From Planctomycetota bacterium (GTDB lineage: Bacteria; Planctomycetota; UBA1135; UBA2386): a stretch of DNA of 54,116 nt. Shown here piece by piece: positions 1 through 9,331 of the stretch. Both the position numbers and the translations under genes were made by a program. The DNA lies in the NCBI GenBank assembly GCA_020848735.1, contig JADLHO010000067.1, positions 1 through 54,116 of the forward strand. The letters are read 5' to 3'. The notes beneath the pieces are model-generated. The model did not search any database. It was not told the DNA's origin and worked only from the letters and a program-made list of their open reading frames with translations. Each line of letters starts with the position of its first letter. Within the stretch, counting starts at the first letter, position 1.

Positions 1-1029
1 CGCGGTCCAAGCGAGCAGGCGCAGGTGGCGGCGCGCCGCCTCGAGCAGGCGGGCACGCTCGCCCGATTCGATGGCCTGGTCCCGTGCGCCGAGCGCATCG
101 ACCTTGGCCCGCACCATCGCGCGGTAGCGCACGAGCTCGTGGAGCACTTCGAACACGCCGTGGTCGCCGCTCACGCGCACGTACTCGTCGACGAACGCGC
201 GCGCGAGCTCGGGTCGACCGCGGTAGCGGAGGTCCATCGCGAGGAAGGCGAGGTCGGTGGCGACGTCGCCGCAGCGCATCCCGGCGTCGAACTCGAGCGC
301 GTCGTAGATGACCGGCGGCTCGGTGAGGCACACGTTGCGCGCGTGCAGGTCACCGTGGCCGTCGACGATGCGGCCCTCGCGTGCGCGCCGGGCGAGCCGC
401 TCCTCGAGCGCGGGCAGCGCCGCCTCGAGCCGATCCGCGAGGACGGCGTGGAGTTCGCGATCGAAGACGCTCCCGGCGAGCGGCATGGTCTCGGTGAAGT
501 TCGCGCGCGCGAGCGCCAGCAGCCGGGCGGGTGCACCCGCGGCGCGCACGGCGTCGTCGGCGCGGCGGGCCTGCGCGCGGTGGAACGCCGCGACGGTGCG
601 CGCCAGCGCGGCGATCTCGGCGGCGTGCACGGCATCGCGCGCGAGCAGCACGTCGAGCATCCGCGCCGCGGGCAGGCGCTGCATCACCACCGCGTGGTCG
701 ACGGTCTCGCCGCCGTGCGGTGCCGCGGCGCCGAGCCGCAGCCCCACGGGCGTGCGCCGCAAGGGGAGCACCGCGAGGTAGACCGAGGGACAGAGCCGCC
801 GGTTGAGCCGGAGCTCCGTGAGGCACGCGGCGTGCCGCTTCGCCGCGCTCGACTGGTCGACGAAGGGCAACGCGAGCGCCTTCTTCAGCTTGAAGGCGCG
901 ATCGCCGCAGAGGACGACCACGGAGACGTGCGTCTGGAGCACGCACGGCTCCGCGGCGTCGCGCGGCGCGACCGGCCAGGTGGCCGGGTCGCGCAGCGCC
1001 GCGAGCTGATCCGGCACGCGGAAGTCCAT
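1..1029 (-). CDS. Aminoglycoside phosphotransferase-family protein (COG2187-like), 3' end beyond the window
   Basis: The frame is open from an ATG at 1029 to the window edge, giving 343 residues without a stop. The phosphotransferase signature VDGHGDLHARNVCL (catalytic HGDLHxxN loop) lies at about residues 222-235. It is followed by YDALEFDAGMRCGDVATDLAFLAMDL, the metal-binding region typical of the COG2187 group rather than of true aminoglycoside kinases. An early segment (VSVVVLCGDRAFKLKKAL) fits the N-lobe lysine. Proteins of this group usually continue with a C-terminal P-loop kinase domain of about 170 residues, which would lie outside this window. The start is 28 bases after the ahcY stop, so it is probably the last gene of the ahcY operon. 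The real substrate is unknown; antibiotic resistance should not be assumed. Confidence 0.85.
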   Translation of the reverse strand, partial: MDFRVPDQLAALRDPATWPVAPRDAAEPCVLQTHVSVVVLCGDRAFKLKKALALPFVDQSSAAKRHAACLTELRLNRRLCPSVYLAVLPLRRTPVGLRLGAAAPHGGETVDHAVVMQRLPAARMLDVLLARDAVHAAEIAALARTVAAFHRAQARRADDAVRAAGAPARLLALARANFTETMPLAGSVFDRELHAVLADRLEAALPALEERLARRAREGRIVDGHGDLHARNVCLTEPPVIYDALEFDAGMRCGDVATDLAFLAMDLRYRGRPELARAFVDEYVRVSGDHGVFEVLHELVRYRAMVRAKVDALGARDQAIESGERARLLEAARRHLRLLAWTA

Positions 1030-1057
1030 CGTCTGCGCGGCGCGCCGCGCACGTCGC

Positions 1058-2521
1058 TCAGTAACGGTAGTGGTTCGGCTTGAAGGGGCCGTCCTGCGGC
1101 ACGCCGATGTACTCCGCCTGGTCCTTGCTCAGCCGCGTGAGCTTCGCGCCGAGCTTGCCGAGGTGCAGGCGCGCGACCTTCTCGTCGAGGTGCTTCGGCA
1201 GCACGTAGACGGCCTTCTCGTACTTGCCCGTGTTCCCGAACAGCTCGATCTGCGCGATCGTCTGGTTGCTGAAGCTGTTCGACATCACGAAGGAGGGGTG
1301 ACCCGTCGCGCAGCCGAGGTTCAGCAGGCGGCCCTCGGCGAGGACGAGGATCGCGTGGCCGTCCGGGAAGACCCACTGGTCGAGCTGGTTGTCGTGCTCG
1401 CGCGGGTTCTTGATGTTGATCTTCTTGATGCCCGCGACCTTCGCGAGGCCGGCGATGTCGATCTCGTTGTCGAAGTGACCGATGTTGCCGACGATCGCGT
1501 TGTGCTTCATCCGCTGCATGTGCTCGATGCGGATGACGTCCTTGTTGCCGGTCGCGGTGATGAACACGTCGGCCTCGGCCACGACGTCGTCGATGGTCTT
1601 GACCGCGTAGCCCTCCATCAGCGCCTGCAGCGCGCAGATCGGGTCGATCTCGGTGATGACGACGCGCGCACCCTGGCCGCGCAACGCCTGCGCGCAGCCC
1701 TTGCCGACGTCGCCGTAGCCCATGACGACCGCGACCTTGCCCGCGAGCATGACGTCGGTCGCGCGCATGATGCCGTCGACGAGCGAGTGACGGCAGCCGT
1801 AGACGTTGTCGAACTTCGACTTCGTCACGGAGTCGTTCACGTTCATCGCCGGGAAGGGCAGACGGCCCTCCTTCTGGAGCTGGTAGAGCCGGTGCACGCC
1901 GGTCGTCGTCTCCTCGGTGACGCCCTTGATGGAGTTGCGGATCGTCGTCCACTTGCCCTGGTGCGCCTTGATCGACGCGCCGAGGCACTTCACGAACTCG
2001 GTCCAGTCCTCGGCGTCGTTCGCCTTGAGCGCCGGCACGCCCTGCTTCTCCCACTCGGCGCCGTTGAGCACCATCATGGTCGCGTCGCCGCCGTCGTCGA
2101 GGATCATGTTCGGCAGCTTGCCGTCGGGCCAGGTGAGCGCCTGCTCGGTGCACCACCAGTACTCGGCGAGGGTCTCGCCCTTCCACGCGAAGACCGGCAC
2201 GCCGCGCGGCTCGGCGATCGTGCCCTTCGGGCCGACCGCGATCGCCGACGCCGCCTGGTCCTGCGTCGAGAAGATGTTGCAGGAGCACCAGCGGACCTCC
2301 GCGCCGAGCTCGACGAGCGTCTCGATGAGGACGGCCGTCTGGATCGTCATGTGGAGCGAGCCGGTGATGCGCGCGCCCTTGAGCGGCTGGGTGCCGCGGT
2401 ACTCCTCACGGAGCGCCATCAGGCCGGGCATCTCGACCTCGGCGAGGTTCATCTCCATGCGGCCGAGCTTGGCGAGGGACAGGTCCTTGACCTTGAAGTC
2501 GTTCTTCAGCGTCGTGGTCAT
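1058..2521 (-). CDS. ahcY: S-adenosylhomocysteinase
   Basis: This enzyme hydrolyses S-adenosylhomocysteine to adenosine and homocysteine, removing the product inhibitor of methyltransferases. The 487-residue protein is the long form of the family. Visible hallmarks are the substrate-binding [13 protein letters not shown] and [16 protein letters not shown] segments near the N-terminus, the NAD-binding glycine loop [18 protein letters not shown] in the middle, and the conserved C-terminal FKPNHYRY. It starts with ATG and overlaps the stop of the upstream ArsR-methyltransferase gene by four bases (ATGA), so the two are translationally coupled. Control is therefore probably exerted by that regulator at the palindrome near 3542-3563. 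No SAH or SAM riboswitch fits between the genes. Confidence 0.97.
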   Translation of the reverse strand: MTTTLKNDFKVKDLSLAKLGRMEMNLAEVEMPGLMALREEYRGTQPLKGARITGSLHMTIQTAVLIETLVELGAEVRWCSCNIFSTQDQAASAIAVGPKGTIAEPRGVPVFAWKGETLAEYWWCTEQALTWPDGKLPNMILDDGGDATMMVLNGAEWEKQGVPALKANDAEDWTEFVKCLGASIKAHQGKWTTIRNSIKGVTEETTTGVHRLYQLQKEGRLPFPAMNVNDSVTKSKFDNVYGCRHSLVDGIMRATDVMLAGKVAVVMGYGDVGKGCAQALRGQGARVVITEIDPICALQALMEGYAVKTIDDVVAEADVFITATGNKDVIRIEHMQRMKHNAIVGNIGHFDNEIDIAGLAKVAGIKKINIKNPREHDNQLDQWVFPDGHAILVLAEGRLLNLGCATGHPSFVMSNSFSNQTIAQIELFGNTGKYEKAVYVLPKHLDEKVARLHLGKLGAKLTRLSKDQAEYIGVPQDGPFKPNHYRY

Positions 2522-3516
2522 CGTGTTGTCTGCGGGTTGCGGGAATGCGGGCGTGCGCGCACCGCGCGCACGAGGAAGAGGGGGAGCAGCACCGAGCGAC
2601 CGTGCTGGTCCTCGACGCGGTAGCGGTCGGCGATCGGCTCCTCGACGACGTCGGTGAAGCCGGCGCGGACGAGGGCCGTCGCGACCGCATCGGCGGGGAT
2701 GCCGAGGCGCAGGTCACCCATGCGCTCCCGCATCCACTCCTGGTCGTGAGGGAGGAGATCGGTGACGACGGCCACGCCACCGGGCGCGAGCACGCGACCC
2801 ACCTCCTTCGCGGCGCGGTCGAAGTCCGCGACGTGGTGCCACACGAGATTCGACACGGCGGCGTCGACCTCGCCGTCGGCCAGCGGCAACTCTTCGAGGT
2901 CGCCACGGCGGAACTCGACGTTCGCCGCCCCGACGCGCTCTCGCGCCGTCGCGAGCATGCGCTCGGCGTGATCGACCGCGATCACGCGGGCCGCGCGCGC
3001 CGCGAGGTGGCTCGTGAGGAATCCGGCACCGCAGCCGAGATCCGCGACCGTCCAGGTCCGCGGTGCGAGCGCCGCGAAGGCCTCGACGCGCAGCGAGCCG
3101 CGTTCGAACTCCTGACCGAGCTCCACCCAGCGCGACGCGAGCGCATCGTGCGCGCTGCGGCTGCGCTCGCGGCGCTGCTCCCGCACGCGCTCGAGCGCCG
3201 CCTGATCCGCGAGGCCCTGCGCGCCGGCGAGGTAGGGCCTCAGCACCGCCTCGAAGAGCGAGGGGCTGAGCGCCGTGTCCGCGGCCGGCGCGACGAGGGA
3301 GTGGAAGCTCCAGCTCCCCTCGCGCCGATCGCGCACCAGCCCCGCGCGCTTGAGCAGGGAGAGGTGGTTGCTGATGCGGCTCTGCTGCAGGCCCGTGATC
3401 GCGACGAGTTCCTGCACGACGAGCTCCTCCTGCGAGAGGAGCGCGAGCAGCCGCAATCGGGTGGGGTCCGAGAGCAGCTTCAGGGTGGCGGGCAGGGTGG
3501 CGGCGGACGCGTTCAC
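2518..3516 (-). CDS. ArsR-family HTH regulator fused to a SAM methyltransferase domain (SahR-like)
   Basis: An N-terminal winged helix of the ArsR type ([22 protein letters not shown] ... [19 protein letters not shown]) is followed by a class I methyltransferase domain with motif I ([16 protein letters not shown]), the acidic motif II region ([10 protein letters not shown]) and a post-I NLVWHHV segment. ArsR-methyltransferase fusions next to ahcY are known as SahR, which senses S-adenosylhomocysteine and controls the methionine cycle; that role is inferred here from fusion plus context. I place the start at GTG 3516, giving 332 residues with a G-rich tract about 8 bases upstream. An in-frame ATG at 3549 would add 11 residues but lies inside a perfect palindrome that looks like the operator. 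The 3' end overlaps ahcY by four bases. Confidence 0.88.
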   Translation of the reverse strand: MNASAATLPATLKLLSDPTRLRLLALLSQEELVVQELVAITGLQQSRISNHLSLLKRAGLVRDRREGSWSFHSLVAPAADTALSPSLFEAVLRPYLAGAQGLADQAALERVREQRRERSRSAHDALASRWVELGQEFERGSLRVEAFAALAPRTWTVADLGCGAGFLTSHLAARAARVIAVDHAERMLATARERVGAANVEFRRGDLEELPLADGEVDAAVSNLVWHHVADFDRAAKEVGRVLAPGGVAVVTDLLPHDQEWMRERMGDLRLGIPADAVATALVRAGFTDVVEEPIADRYRVEDQHGRSVLLPLFLVRAVRARPHSRNPQTTR

Positions 3517-3541
3517 GGTGGCTGCCCCCCGTGGGGAGGGC

Positions 3542-3563
3542 CGTATCATGGTATCCTGATACG
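3542..3563. promoter_or_regulatory. Palindromic operator upstream of the SahR-like regulator / ahcY operon
   Basis: CGTATCA at 3542-3548 and TGATACG at 3557-3563 form a perfect 7-bp inverted repeat with an 8-bp spacer, which itself contains another GTATC. It is AT-rich compared with the surrounding DNA and lies 26 bases upstream of the GTG start of the ArsR-type gene, between divergent genes. The dyad size suits a winged-helix dimer, so autoregulation of the regulator-ahcY operon is the simplest reading. It may also influence the divergent gene at 3679. Confidence 0.6.
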
Positions 3564-3678
3564 CTGATTCTAGCTTCGGCACAAGTCCCGTCCGGACTTT
3601 CGCCCGCCGTCGCCGGGCGCTGGAATCCGCGGCCCGACCCGCGTCCGCGGGCCGCGAGTCCAGAACGCCGAGGCCCGC

Positions 3679-4368
3679 ATGCCGCAGAGTGCCGCCGCGC
3701 TGAGCGCCGCGCAGATCGCCGAACTCCACGCGCTCCTGACGGCACCCGTCACCTCGTTCGACTGCGGCACGCTCTGCGCGCCGGGCAACGGCGGCGTGCC
3801 GGTCTGCTGCCAGAACCACACGATCATGCCGGTGCTCTACGCCGCGGAGTTCGCGCTGCTCGAGCGCCGCTCGCGGATGTGGACCCGCTACGTGCCGCAG
3901 AACGAGGGCGAGCGCGAGCTCGCCGCCGAGCTGCGACCCTGTGAGCTCTTCGCGACCTGCAAGGGTGCCGCGCACTGCGAACGCGAACACCGCGCGCTCT
4001 CGTGCCGCACCTTTCCCTTCGAGCCCTACCTCGCGCACGACGACACGCTCTGCGGCCTCGTCTTCGCCTGGGACCTCGCCGCGCTCTGCCCGCTCATCGG
4101 CAGCGGCCATCGCATCGAACCGCGCTTCCTCGAGCAGACCCTCACGGCGTTCACGAAGCTCTTCGCCTGGGCACCCGACGAACTCGAGCTCTGGCGCGGC
4201 AACTCGCGCACGTTGCGGCGCTCGTTCGCGCGCTCGGCGGCGCGGATCAGCGTCTACCGGCCCGACGGCGTCTTCGCGTTCCCCACCGCGCGGCGGACCT
4301 GGCGCGACGAAGTCCGCGACGGCCGCCTGCCCGGTCCCTGGCCCGGCGCCGACGCGGCGCGCCGCTGA
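3679..4368 (+). CDS. Cysteine-cluster (YkgJ-type zinc/iron-chelating) family protein
   Basis: The protein has 229 residues and eight cysteines: FDCGTLC (C29, C33), PVCC (C43, C44), C88, C94, C100 and C109 in LSCRTFPFEPY. The CRTFPFEPY segment and the Cys spacing resemble the CxxCxxCC-type metal-binding YkgJ family, but the first cluster is wider than usual and assignment is by pattern only. It is presumably cytoplasmic, with no signal peptide or membrane segment. ATG start with modest upstream purines. It diverges from the SahR-like regulator and converges with the M28 peptidase gene, with only nine bases between the stops. The function is unknown. Confidence 0.75.
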   Translation: MPQSAAALSAAQIAELHALLTAPVTSFDCGTLCAPGNGGVPVCCQNHTIMPVLYAAEFALLERRSRMWTRYVPQNEGERELAAELRPCELFATCKGAAHCEREHRALSCRTFPFEPYLAHDDTLCGLVFAWDLAALCPLIGSGHRIEPRFLEQTLTAFTKLFAWAPDELELWRGNSRTLRRSFARSAARISVYRPDGVFAFPTARRTWRDEVRDGRLPGPWPGADAARR

Positions 4369-4377
4369 CGCGCGCCG

Positions 4378-6021
4378 TCACCGCCGGCGTTCGCCGCCGC
4401 TCTCCGCCTCGCGCTCGTCGTCCGCGTGCCAACCGGTCTGCCGGCCGATCTCCTCCGGCCGCGTCGCCGCATTCGCGACCTCGTGGCCGACCCAGTAGGC
4501 GAGCCGCGCGACGCGCTCGATCTTCGCGTAGTCGAGCTTGTCCGCGGTGTCCGTCACCTTGTGGTAGTCCTCGTGTTCGCCGTCGCAGAAGAACACGACC
4601 GGGATGCCGCGCACGGCGAAGTTGTAGTGATCGCTGCGCTCGTAGAACTTGTCGCCGCTCGTGAGTCCGAGGCCGAGCGATGCGGCGAGCCCCGCCGCGT
4701 GGCGCGCGATCGACGAGAACTTCGGGTGCTGGTAGCTCGGCGTGATGGAGATCTCGTCGGCGCCCGAGAGATCGGCGACGCGCCCGATCATGTCGATGTT
4801 GATGTTCGCGACCACCGACTCGATCGGCCAGGTCGGGTGCTCCGCCCAGTGCTTGCTGCCCCAGAGCCCCTCTTCCTCGCCCGCGACCGAGAGCACGATC
4901 ACCGAGCGCCGCGGACGCTCGCCGCGCGCGAAGGCCTCGGCCACCTCCAAGAGCGACGCGCTGCCCGAGGCGTTGTCGTCGGCGCCGTGGAAGATGCGGC
5001 CGTCCAGGCGCGTGCCCATGTGGTCGATGTGCGCGGAGATCACGATCGCCTCCGCCGCGAGCTTCTCGTCGCTGCCGCGCAGCACGCCGCAGACGTTCCA
5101 TGCCTCGGCTTCGTCCTCGACCACCGCGATGCGCACGTGTGCCGAAGGATCGAAGTCGTCGTCCGTCGCGGCGCCGAAGCGGGCGCCGTCGACCTTCTGC
5201 CCCACCGCCGCGAGTGCCTCCTCCGTGAGCGCGCGGGAGAGGAACATCATCGGCACCGCTGCGCGCATGCCCTCGACCATCGCGGCCATCCCGCGGTCGT
5301 TGCCGTAGCGGACGAGCGGCTTGTCGGGCGTGATCCCGCAGTAGTTGATGAAGTCGCCGAGGCTGCTGTCGTCGTGCAGCATGCCGAACACGACGCAGGT
5401 CGCGCCGCGCTCCGCGAGCTTCCCCGCGATCGACGTGGCCTTCCCGAGCAGACCGAGGCCCTGCATGAACTGCGCCTCGACGGGGATCTTCGCCAGCGAG
5501 CGCGTGCGCAGCATCACGAAGGGCAGCTCACCTGCGGCGATGCGCTCGGGCAGACGCTCGGGCGCGCCGTACTCGCAGAACACGAGCTTGCCCTTCGCGT
5601 CGACCGCGGCATCCCCCTTCGCCTCGATGATGCCGAAGCCCCGCGCATGGACCTTGCCCGCGAGTTCGAGCGAGGTCCGCTCGGTGTCGACGCGCGTGCG
5701 CGAGACGGGCCAGGCCTGGAAGAACGAGCGCGCACCCGTGGCCGCGTCGGCGGGCGCGTCGCCGAGCGGTTCGAAACCGAGTGCCGCGAGCTGCTTTGCG
5801 ACGTACTCCGAGGCGAGGCGCTGGCCCGGCGTGCTCGTGAAGCGTCCGCCGAGCTCGTCGGAGGCGAAGAAGCCCGCGCGCTCGCGGAGCTCGGCCTGCG
5901 TGATCGACTCGAGCGCGGCGGGTGCGCCGGCCGGGAGGCTCGCGGTCGCCTGCGCGAAGCCGGAGCCGGCGAGGATCAGGACGGCGGAGAGGGAGCGGGC
6001 GAACGGAGCGGATGGGGACAC
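4378..6021 (-). CDS. Secreted M28-family metallopeptidase (first paralog)
   Basis: The 547-residue protein begins with a Sec signal peptide (RSLSAVLILAGSGFAQA). The M28 zinc-peptidase domain carries all ligands in order: HIDHMG near residue 330, GADDNASGSASLLE, the catalytic glutamate in AGEEEGLWG, NINIDMIG, and the last histidine in HEDYHKVTDTADKL. A segment between the signal peptide and the catalytic domain fits a PA-type insert. It should be an extracytoplasmic aminopeptidase or carboxypeptidase. The start is GTG; no better ATG precedes the signal peptide. It is clearly paralogous to the next gene upstream (DELGGR near the N-terminus, HPTWPIE, ERSDHYNFA), which suggests a tandem duplication. 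Confidence 0.93.
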   Translation of the reverse strand: MSPSAPFARSLSAVLILAGSGFAQATASLPAGAPAALESITQAELRERAGFFASDELGGRFTSTPGQRLASEYVAKQLAALGFEPLGDAPADAATGARSFFQAWPVSRTRVDTERTSLELAGKVHARGFGIIEAKGDAAVDAKGKLVFCEYGAPERLPERIAAGELPFVMLRTRSLAKIPVEAQFMQGLGLLGKATSIAGKLAERGATCVVFGMLHDDSSLGDFINYCGITPDKPLVRYGNDRGMAAMVEGMRAAVPMMFLSRALTEEALAAVGQKVDGARFGAATDDDFDPSAHVRIAVVEDEAEAWNVCGVLRGSDEKLAAEAIVISAHIDHMGTRLDGRIFHGADDNASGSASLLEVAEAFARGERPRRSVIVLSVAGEEEGLWGSKHWAEHPTWPIESVVANINIDMIGRVADLSGADEISITPSYQHPKFSSIARHAAGLAASLGLGLTSGDKFYERSDHYNFAVRGIPVVFFCDGEHEDYHKVTDTADKLDYAKIERVARLAYWVGHEVANAATRPEEIGRQTGWHADDEREAESGGERRR

Positions 6022-6141
6022 GTCGGGCTCGGCGTGGGTGACGGAACGGGAGGGGCGACCGCGCGGCGCGCAGGTCCTGGCGGAAGGCGGCGGATCGTAG
6101 CCTCCGCCGCCGACGGCCTGTCGGCGGCGCCTGCTACGGAC

Positions 6142-7695
6142 TCACCACGAACTGCGCGAGCCGAGGCGCTCCGGTCGTCCCTTCGCGCGGATCACCTCGA
6201 CGCCGGTCCAATACGCGAGCCGCGCGACCCGCTCGAGCTTCGCGAAGTCGAGCTTCGCGACCTCGTCGCTCGCCTTGTGGTAGTCGGGGTGTTCGCCGTT
6301 GCAGAAGAAGACGACGGGCACGCCCTTCCGCGCGAAGTTGAAGTGGTCGCTGCGCTCGTAGTACTGGTCGCCGTCGGTGAAGCTCATCCCCATGCGCGCC
6401 GCGACCTCGGACGCGTCCCGCACGAGCGTCGAGTACTGCGCGTGCTTGTAGGTCGGCGTGACCTGGATCTCGTTCTCGCCGGCACCCTGCGTGAGGCGGC
6501 CGATCATGTCGATGTTGATGTCGGCCACGATCGCCTCGAGAGGCCAGGTCGGGTGTTCGGCGAAGTGGTCCGAACCCCAGAGGCCGAGCTCCTCCCCGGA
6601 GACCGAGAGGAAGATCACGCTGCGCTCCGGCTTCTCGCCCTTCGCGAAGGCCTCCGCGATGTCGAGCAGACCCGAGCTCCCCGACGCGTTGTCGTCGGCT
6701 CCGTTGTAGACGTCGCCGTCGATGCGCAGCCCGACGTGATCCATGTGCGCGGAGAAGACGACCGCGTCCTTGCTCCTGCCCGGCAGCATCGCGACCACGT
6801 TGACGGCCTCGAAGCGCTCCTCCTCGACGAGCGCGGTGCGGAAGGCGAGGCTGGGCTTGCCGCCCTGGCCATCCAGCGCGGCGCGGATCGCGTCGGCGCA
6901 GGCGCCCGAGGCGAAGAGCGCCGGGCGATCGCCGAGTTCGCGCATCGCATTGCGCTCGCCGCCCGAGCGTCGCACGAGGGGCCGCTCGGGCATGAGCGCG
7001 CGGCTGCTGATCGCATCCGCGACGCCGCCCTCGCCGTCGAGCAGGTAGAGCACCGCGCGCGCACCGCGGCCCTCGAGCTCGCGCTGGATCGCCCCCACCT
7101 TGTTCAGCGAGAGACCGGCGACCAGGGTGCTGCGCGCGCCGCCGCCGACGGAGCGCAGCGACACGACCGGCAGCTTGCGCCCGAAGCCCTTCGGCAGGTT
7201 CGCGGGGTCGCCGAAGCCGCAGTCGACGAGCTCGCCGTCGAGCGTGAACTTCGTCCCCTCGCCCGCGGGGACGAAGGCCCAGCCGCGCACGAAGGGCGTA
7301 CCGGCGACCTCGAACTTCGTGAGCTTCGCGTCGAGCGAGCTCCGCTCGAGCGGGTAGCCCTGGAAGTAGTTGCGCCCGCTGCCGCGCTTGTCGCCGAGCG
7401 GCGCGAGCCCGAGCGACTCGAAGTGCTTCGCGATGTACTGCGCCGCGCGCTGCTGCCCCGGCGAGCCGGTGTAGCGGCCGCCGAGTTCGTCCGAGGCGAG
7501 GACGCTCGCGTGCCGCTTCAGGTCGGCGCGGTCGATGAAGCGCATCGCCTCGGGTGCGCCGTCGGGCAGCGGGGCCGGGGTCTCGTCCTTCGCCTCGGCG
7601 CTCGCCGTCGGCGGGGTCGCCGGCTCCTGGGCGGCGAGTGCGGGCAGCAGGGTCAGCGAGAGGCCGAGGGCGAGGAGCCGAGCGCGGCGCGTCAT
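6142..7695 (-). CDS. Secreted M28-family metallopeptidase (second paralog)
   Basis: The 517-residue protein starts at the ATG before a clear signal peptide (MTRRARLLALGLSLTLLPALAAQ). It has the full M28 ligand set: SAHMDHVG near residue 316, GADDNASGSSGLLD, SGEELGLWGSDH, INIDMIGR and HPDYHKASDEV. It shares with the neighbouring gene the N-terminal ASDELGGRYTGSPGQQRAAQYIAKHFESLGLAPLG-type region and the C-terminal LERVARLAYW segment. The gap to the downstream paralog is 120 bases, so the two may be co-transcribed. Predicted to degrade peptides outside the cytoplasmic membrane; substrate specificity cannot be read from the sequence. Confidence 0.93.
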   Translation of the reverse strand: MTRRARLLALGLSLTLLPALAAQEPATPPTASAEAKDETPAPLPDGAPEAMRFIDRADLKRHASVLASDELGGRYTGSPGQQRAAQYIAKHFESLGLAPLGDKRGSGRNYFQGYPLERSSLDAKLTKFEVAGTPFVRGWAFVPAGEGTKFTLDGELVDCGFGDPANLPKGFGRKLPVVSLRSVGGGARSTLVAGLSLNKVGAIQRELEGRGARAVLYLLDGEGGVADAISSRALMPERPLVRRSGGERNAMRELGDRPALFASGACADAIRAALDGQGGKPSLAFRTALVEEERFEAVNVVAMLPGRSKDAVVFSAHMDHVGLRIDGDVYNGADDNASGSSGLLDIAEAFAKGEKPERSVIFLSVSGEELGLWGSDHFAEHPTWPLEAIVADINIDMIGRLTQGAGENEIQVTPTYKHAQYSTLVRDASEVAARMGMSFTDGDQYYERSDHFNFARKGVPVVFFCNGEHPDYHKASDEVAKLDFAKLERVARLAYWTGVEVIRAKGRPERLGSRSSW

Positions 7696-7749
7696 GCCCG
7701 CATGATGGGCGTTCCCGTGCGCCGGGAACAGCGCTACAAGGCGCGGCCG

Positions 7750-8271
7750 ATGCGTGTCGCGGTCCTGATGCTCGGCCTGCTGGTCCTGTGCGCCTGCGGC
7801 GCAGCGCCGCCGCTGCGGAGTCTGGCCGCCATCGCCGACCTCGCGACGGGCAGCTCCAAGAGCCGGGCGGAGGGCGGTCAACGTCCCCCGGTCACGCCGC
7901 CCGACGGCGTGAGCTGGACGGCCCGCCTCGACGGCTACGCCCAGACCGACGCCCCGCCGCGCTTCGAGTGCACGATCGCGCTGAGCGACCGCGCGGTCGC
8001 CGCGGGCGCCTGGCGCCTTTCGATCGACGCGGACGAGGCCGAGCTCGTCGACGACGAAGGCCATCGCTTCCCCTGCCGCCAGGCCCGCGTGCCGATCGCA
8101 CCGGGGGATCGGCGCGGCGGCCCGGACGAGCCCGCGGAGGCGAGCTGGGTGCTCGTCTTCCCCCTCCCCGCGGGGTATCGCCATGGCGCGATCACCGGCG
8201 CGGCGCTGCATTGGCGCCTGCGCGTCGAGGGCCAGCCGGCCCTCGCCATCACCACCCTCTTCCGCGCCTGA
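7750..8271 (+). CDS. Putative lipoprotein, unknown function
   Basis: The predicted 173-residue product begins MRVAVLMLGLLVLCACGAAPP, a short signal sequence with a lipobox (L-C-A-C) at about residue 16. The rest is beta-rich and hydrophilic with no motif I recognise. I chose the ATG at 7750 because the signal sequence begins there; upstream in-frame codons would put a charged extension before it. It diverges from the second M28 peptidase gene with 54 bases between the starts. Confidence 0.7.
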   Translation: MRVAVLMLGLLVLCACGAAPPLRSLAAIADLATGSSKSRAEGGQRPPVTPPDGVSWTARLDGYAQTDAPPRFECTIALSDRAVAAGAWRLSIDADEAELVDDEGHRFPCRQARVPIAPGDRRGGPDEPAEASWVLVFPLPAGYRHGAITGAALHWRLRVEGQPALAITTLFRA

Positions 8272-8302
8272 ACCGCGTCTGCGAGCGAAGCCCGCGCATC
8301 CC

Positions 8303-9331
8303 ATGCCCCACGACCCGATGACCGACGCACACGCCCAGCTCCGCAGCGTGCTGCGGCAATACGCGGGCGTCTTCGCCGCGTTCGCCCTGCTCGGCGTCGT
8401 GGCGGCCGCGCGTCTGTCGACCGGGGTCGCACCCACGCGCGACGGCGACGAGATCGTCGTCTGCGGCGAGTACGTCGACATCGGCACGCCGGTGGTCCTC
8501 TGGCATGACCCGGGCGGCTACGACGCGTACTCCGAGCTCCCGCGCTTCTCGACGCCCGAACTCGACGCCGCGGGCGTCCCCGTGCGCAAGCGCCGCTATG
8601 CCGAACGCCGGCCCGCCGCGGTGGAGCTCGCCGCCGAGGTGGCGGAGGCGGGCTGGTCGCGGAAGCGCCTCGCGCAGCACGTCGACCAATTCGTGATCCA
8701 CTTCGACGTCTGCGGCACCGCGCGGCGCTGCTTCGAGATCCTCCAGGACAAGCGCGCGCTGTCGGTGCACTTCATGCTCGACGTCGACGGCACGATCTAC
8801 CAGACGCTCGACCTGAAGGAGCGCGCCTGGCACGCGACGGTCGCCAACGACCGCGCGGTCGGGATCGAGATCGCGCACATCGGCGCCTATCCCGCGCCCG
8901 GTCACCCCGTGATGCGGAGCTGGTACAGGAAGGACGGCGAGGAGCTGCGCATCGCATTCCCCGGCGTGAAGGAGACCGGCATCCGCACGCCGGGCTTCGT
9001 GGCGCGACCGGCGACGACGACCCTGTACGAGGGCGAGATCAACGGCGACCGCATCTGGATGCACGACTTCACGAAGGAGCAGCACGCGGCGCTGGCGAAG
9101 CTGACCGCGGCTCTCGCGCGGGTCTTCCCGAAGCTCGCGCTCGACGTGCCCCGCGATGCCGAGGGAGTGCCGCTGCGTCGCGCGCTCGACCCCACCGAGT
9201 TCGCGGCGTGGCGCGGCGTGCTGGGCCACTATCACGTCCAGCCGAACAAGAACGACCCGGGGCCCGCGCTCGATTGGGAGCGTCTGCTGCGCGAGGCGCG
9301 CGCCGAACACGAGCGCGCGGCACGGCGATGA
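8303..9331 (+). CDS. N-acetylmuramoyl-L-alanine amidase (Amidase_2 / AmpD type)
   Basis: This zinc amidase should cleave the bond between MurNAc and L-Ala in peptidoglycan or its fragments. The protein is 342 residues with an N-terminal hydrophobic segment (YAGVFAAFALLGVVAAARL) that could be a membrane anchor or an uncleaved signal. The zinc and catalytic signatures of the AmpD fold are visible: FVIHFDV, RAWHATVANDRAVGIEI, and the C-terminal GHYHVQPNKNDPGPALDW carrying the last His and the Asp ligand. An insertion of about 60 residues (GTARRCFEILQDK ... VKETGIRTPGF) separates parts of the domain. The start is ATG 8303; ATG 8318 is possible. Its stop overlaps the next start (ATGA). Confidence 0.9.
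   Translation: MPHDPMTDAHAQLRSVLRQYAGVFAAFALLGVVAAARLSTGVAPTRDGDEIVVCGEYVDIGTPVVLWHDPGGYDAYSELPRFSTPELDAAGVPVRKRRYAERRPAAVELAAEVAEAGWSRKRLAQHVDQFVIHFDVCGTARRCFEILQDKRALSVHFMLDVDGTIYQTLDLKERAWHATVANDRAVGIEIAHIGAYPAPGHPVMRSWYRKDGEELRIAFPGVKETGIRTPGFVARPATTTLYEGEINGDRIWMHDFTKEQHAALAKLTAALARVFPKLALDVPRDAEGVPLRRALDPTEFAAWRGVLGHYHVQPNKNDPGPALDWERLLREARAEHERAARR

Noticed and set aside
1..1029. Aminoglycoside resistance gene
   Set aside because: The motifs fit the COG2187 kinase group of unknown substrate, and the metabolic operon context argues against a resistance function.
2518..2525. Possible SAH or SAM riboswitch upstream of ahcY
   Set aside because: The upstream gene overlaps ahcY by four bases, leaving no leader; the operon leader near 3520-3680 shows a protein-type palindrome, not a riboswitch fold.
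1070..2623. A plus-strand open frame opposite ahcY
   Set aside because: The ahcY frame is a full-length match to S-adenosylhomocysteinase, so the opposite frame is a mirror artefact.
4426..8271. A very long plus-strand open frame of about 1280 codons
   Set aside because: It lies opposite the two M28 peptidases, and its translation is Arg/Ala/His-rich with no domain. Only its last part (7750-8271) reads as a real lipoprotein.
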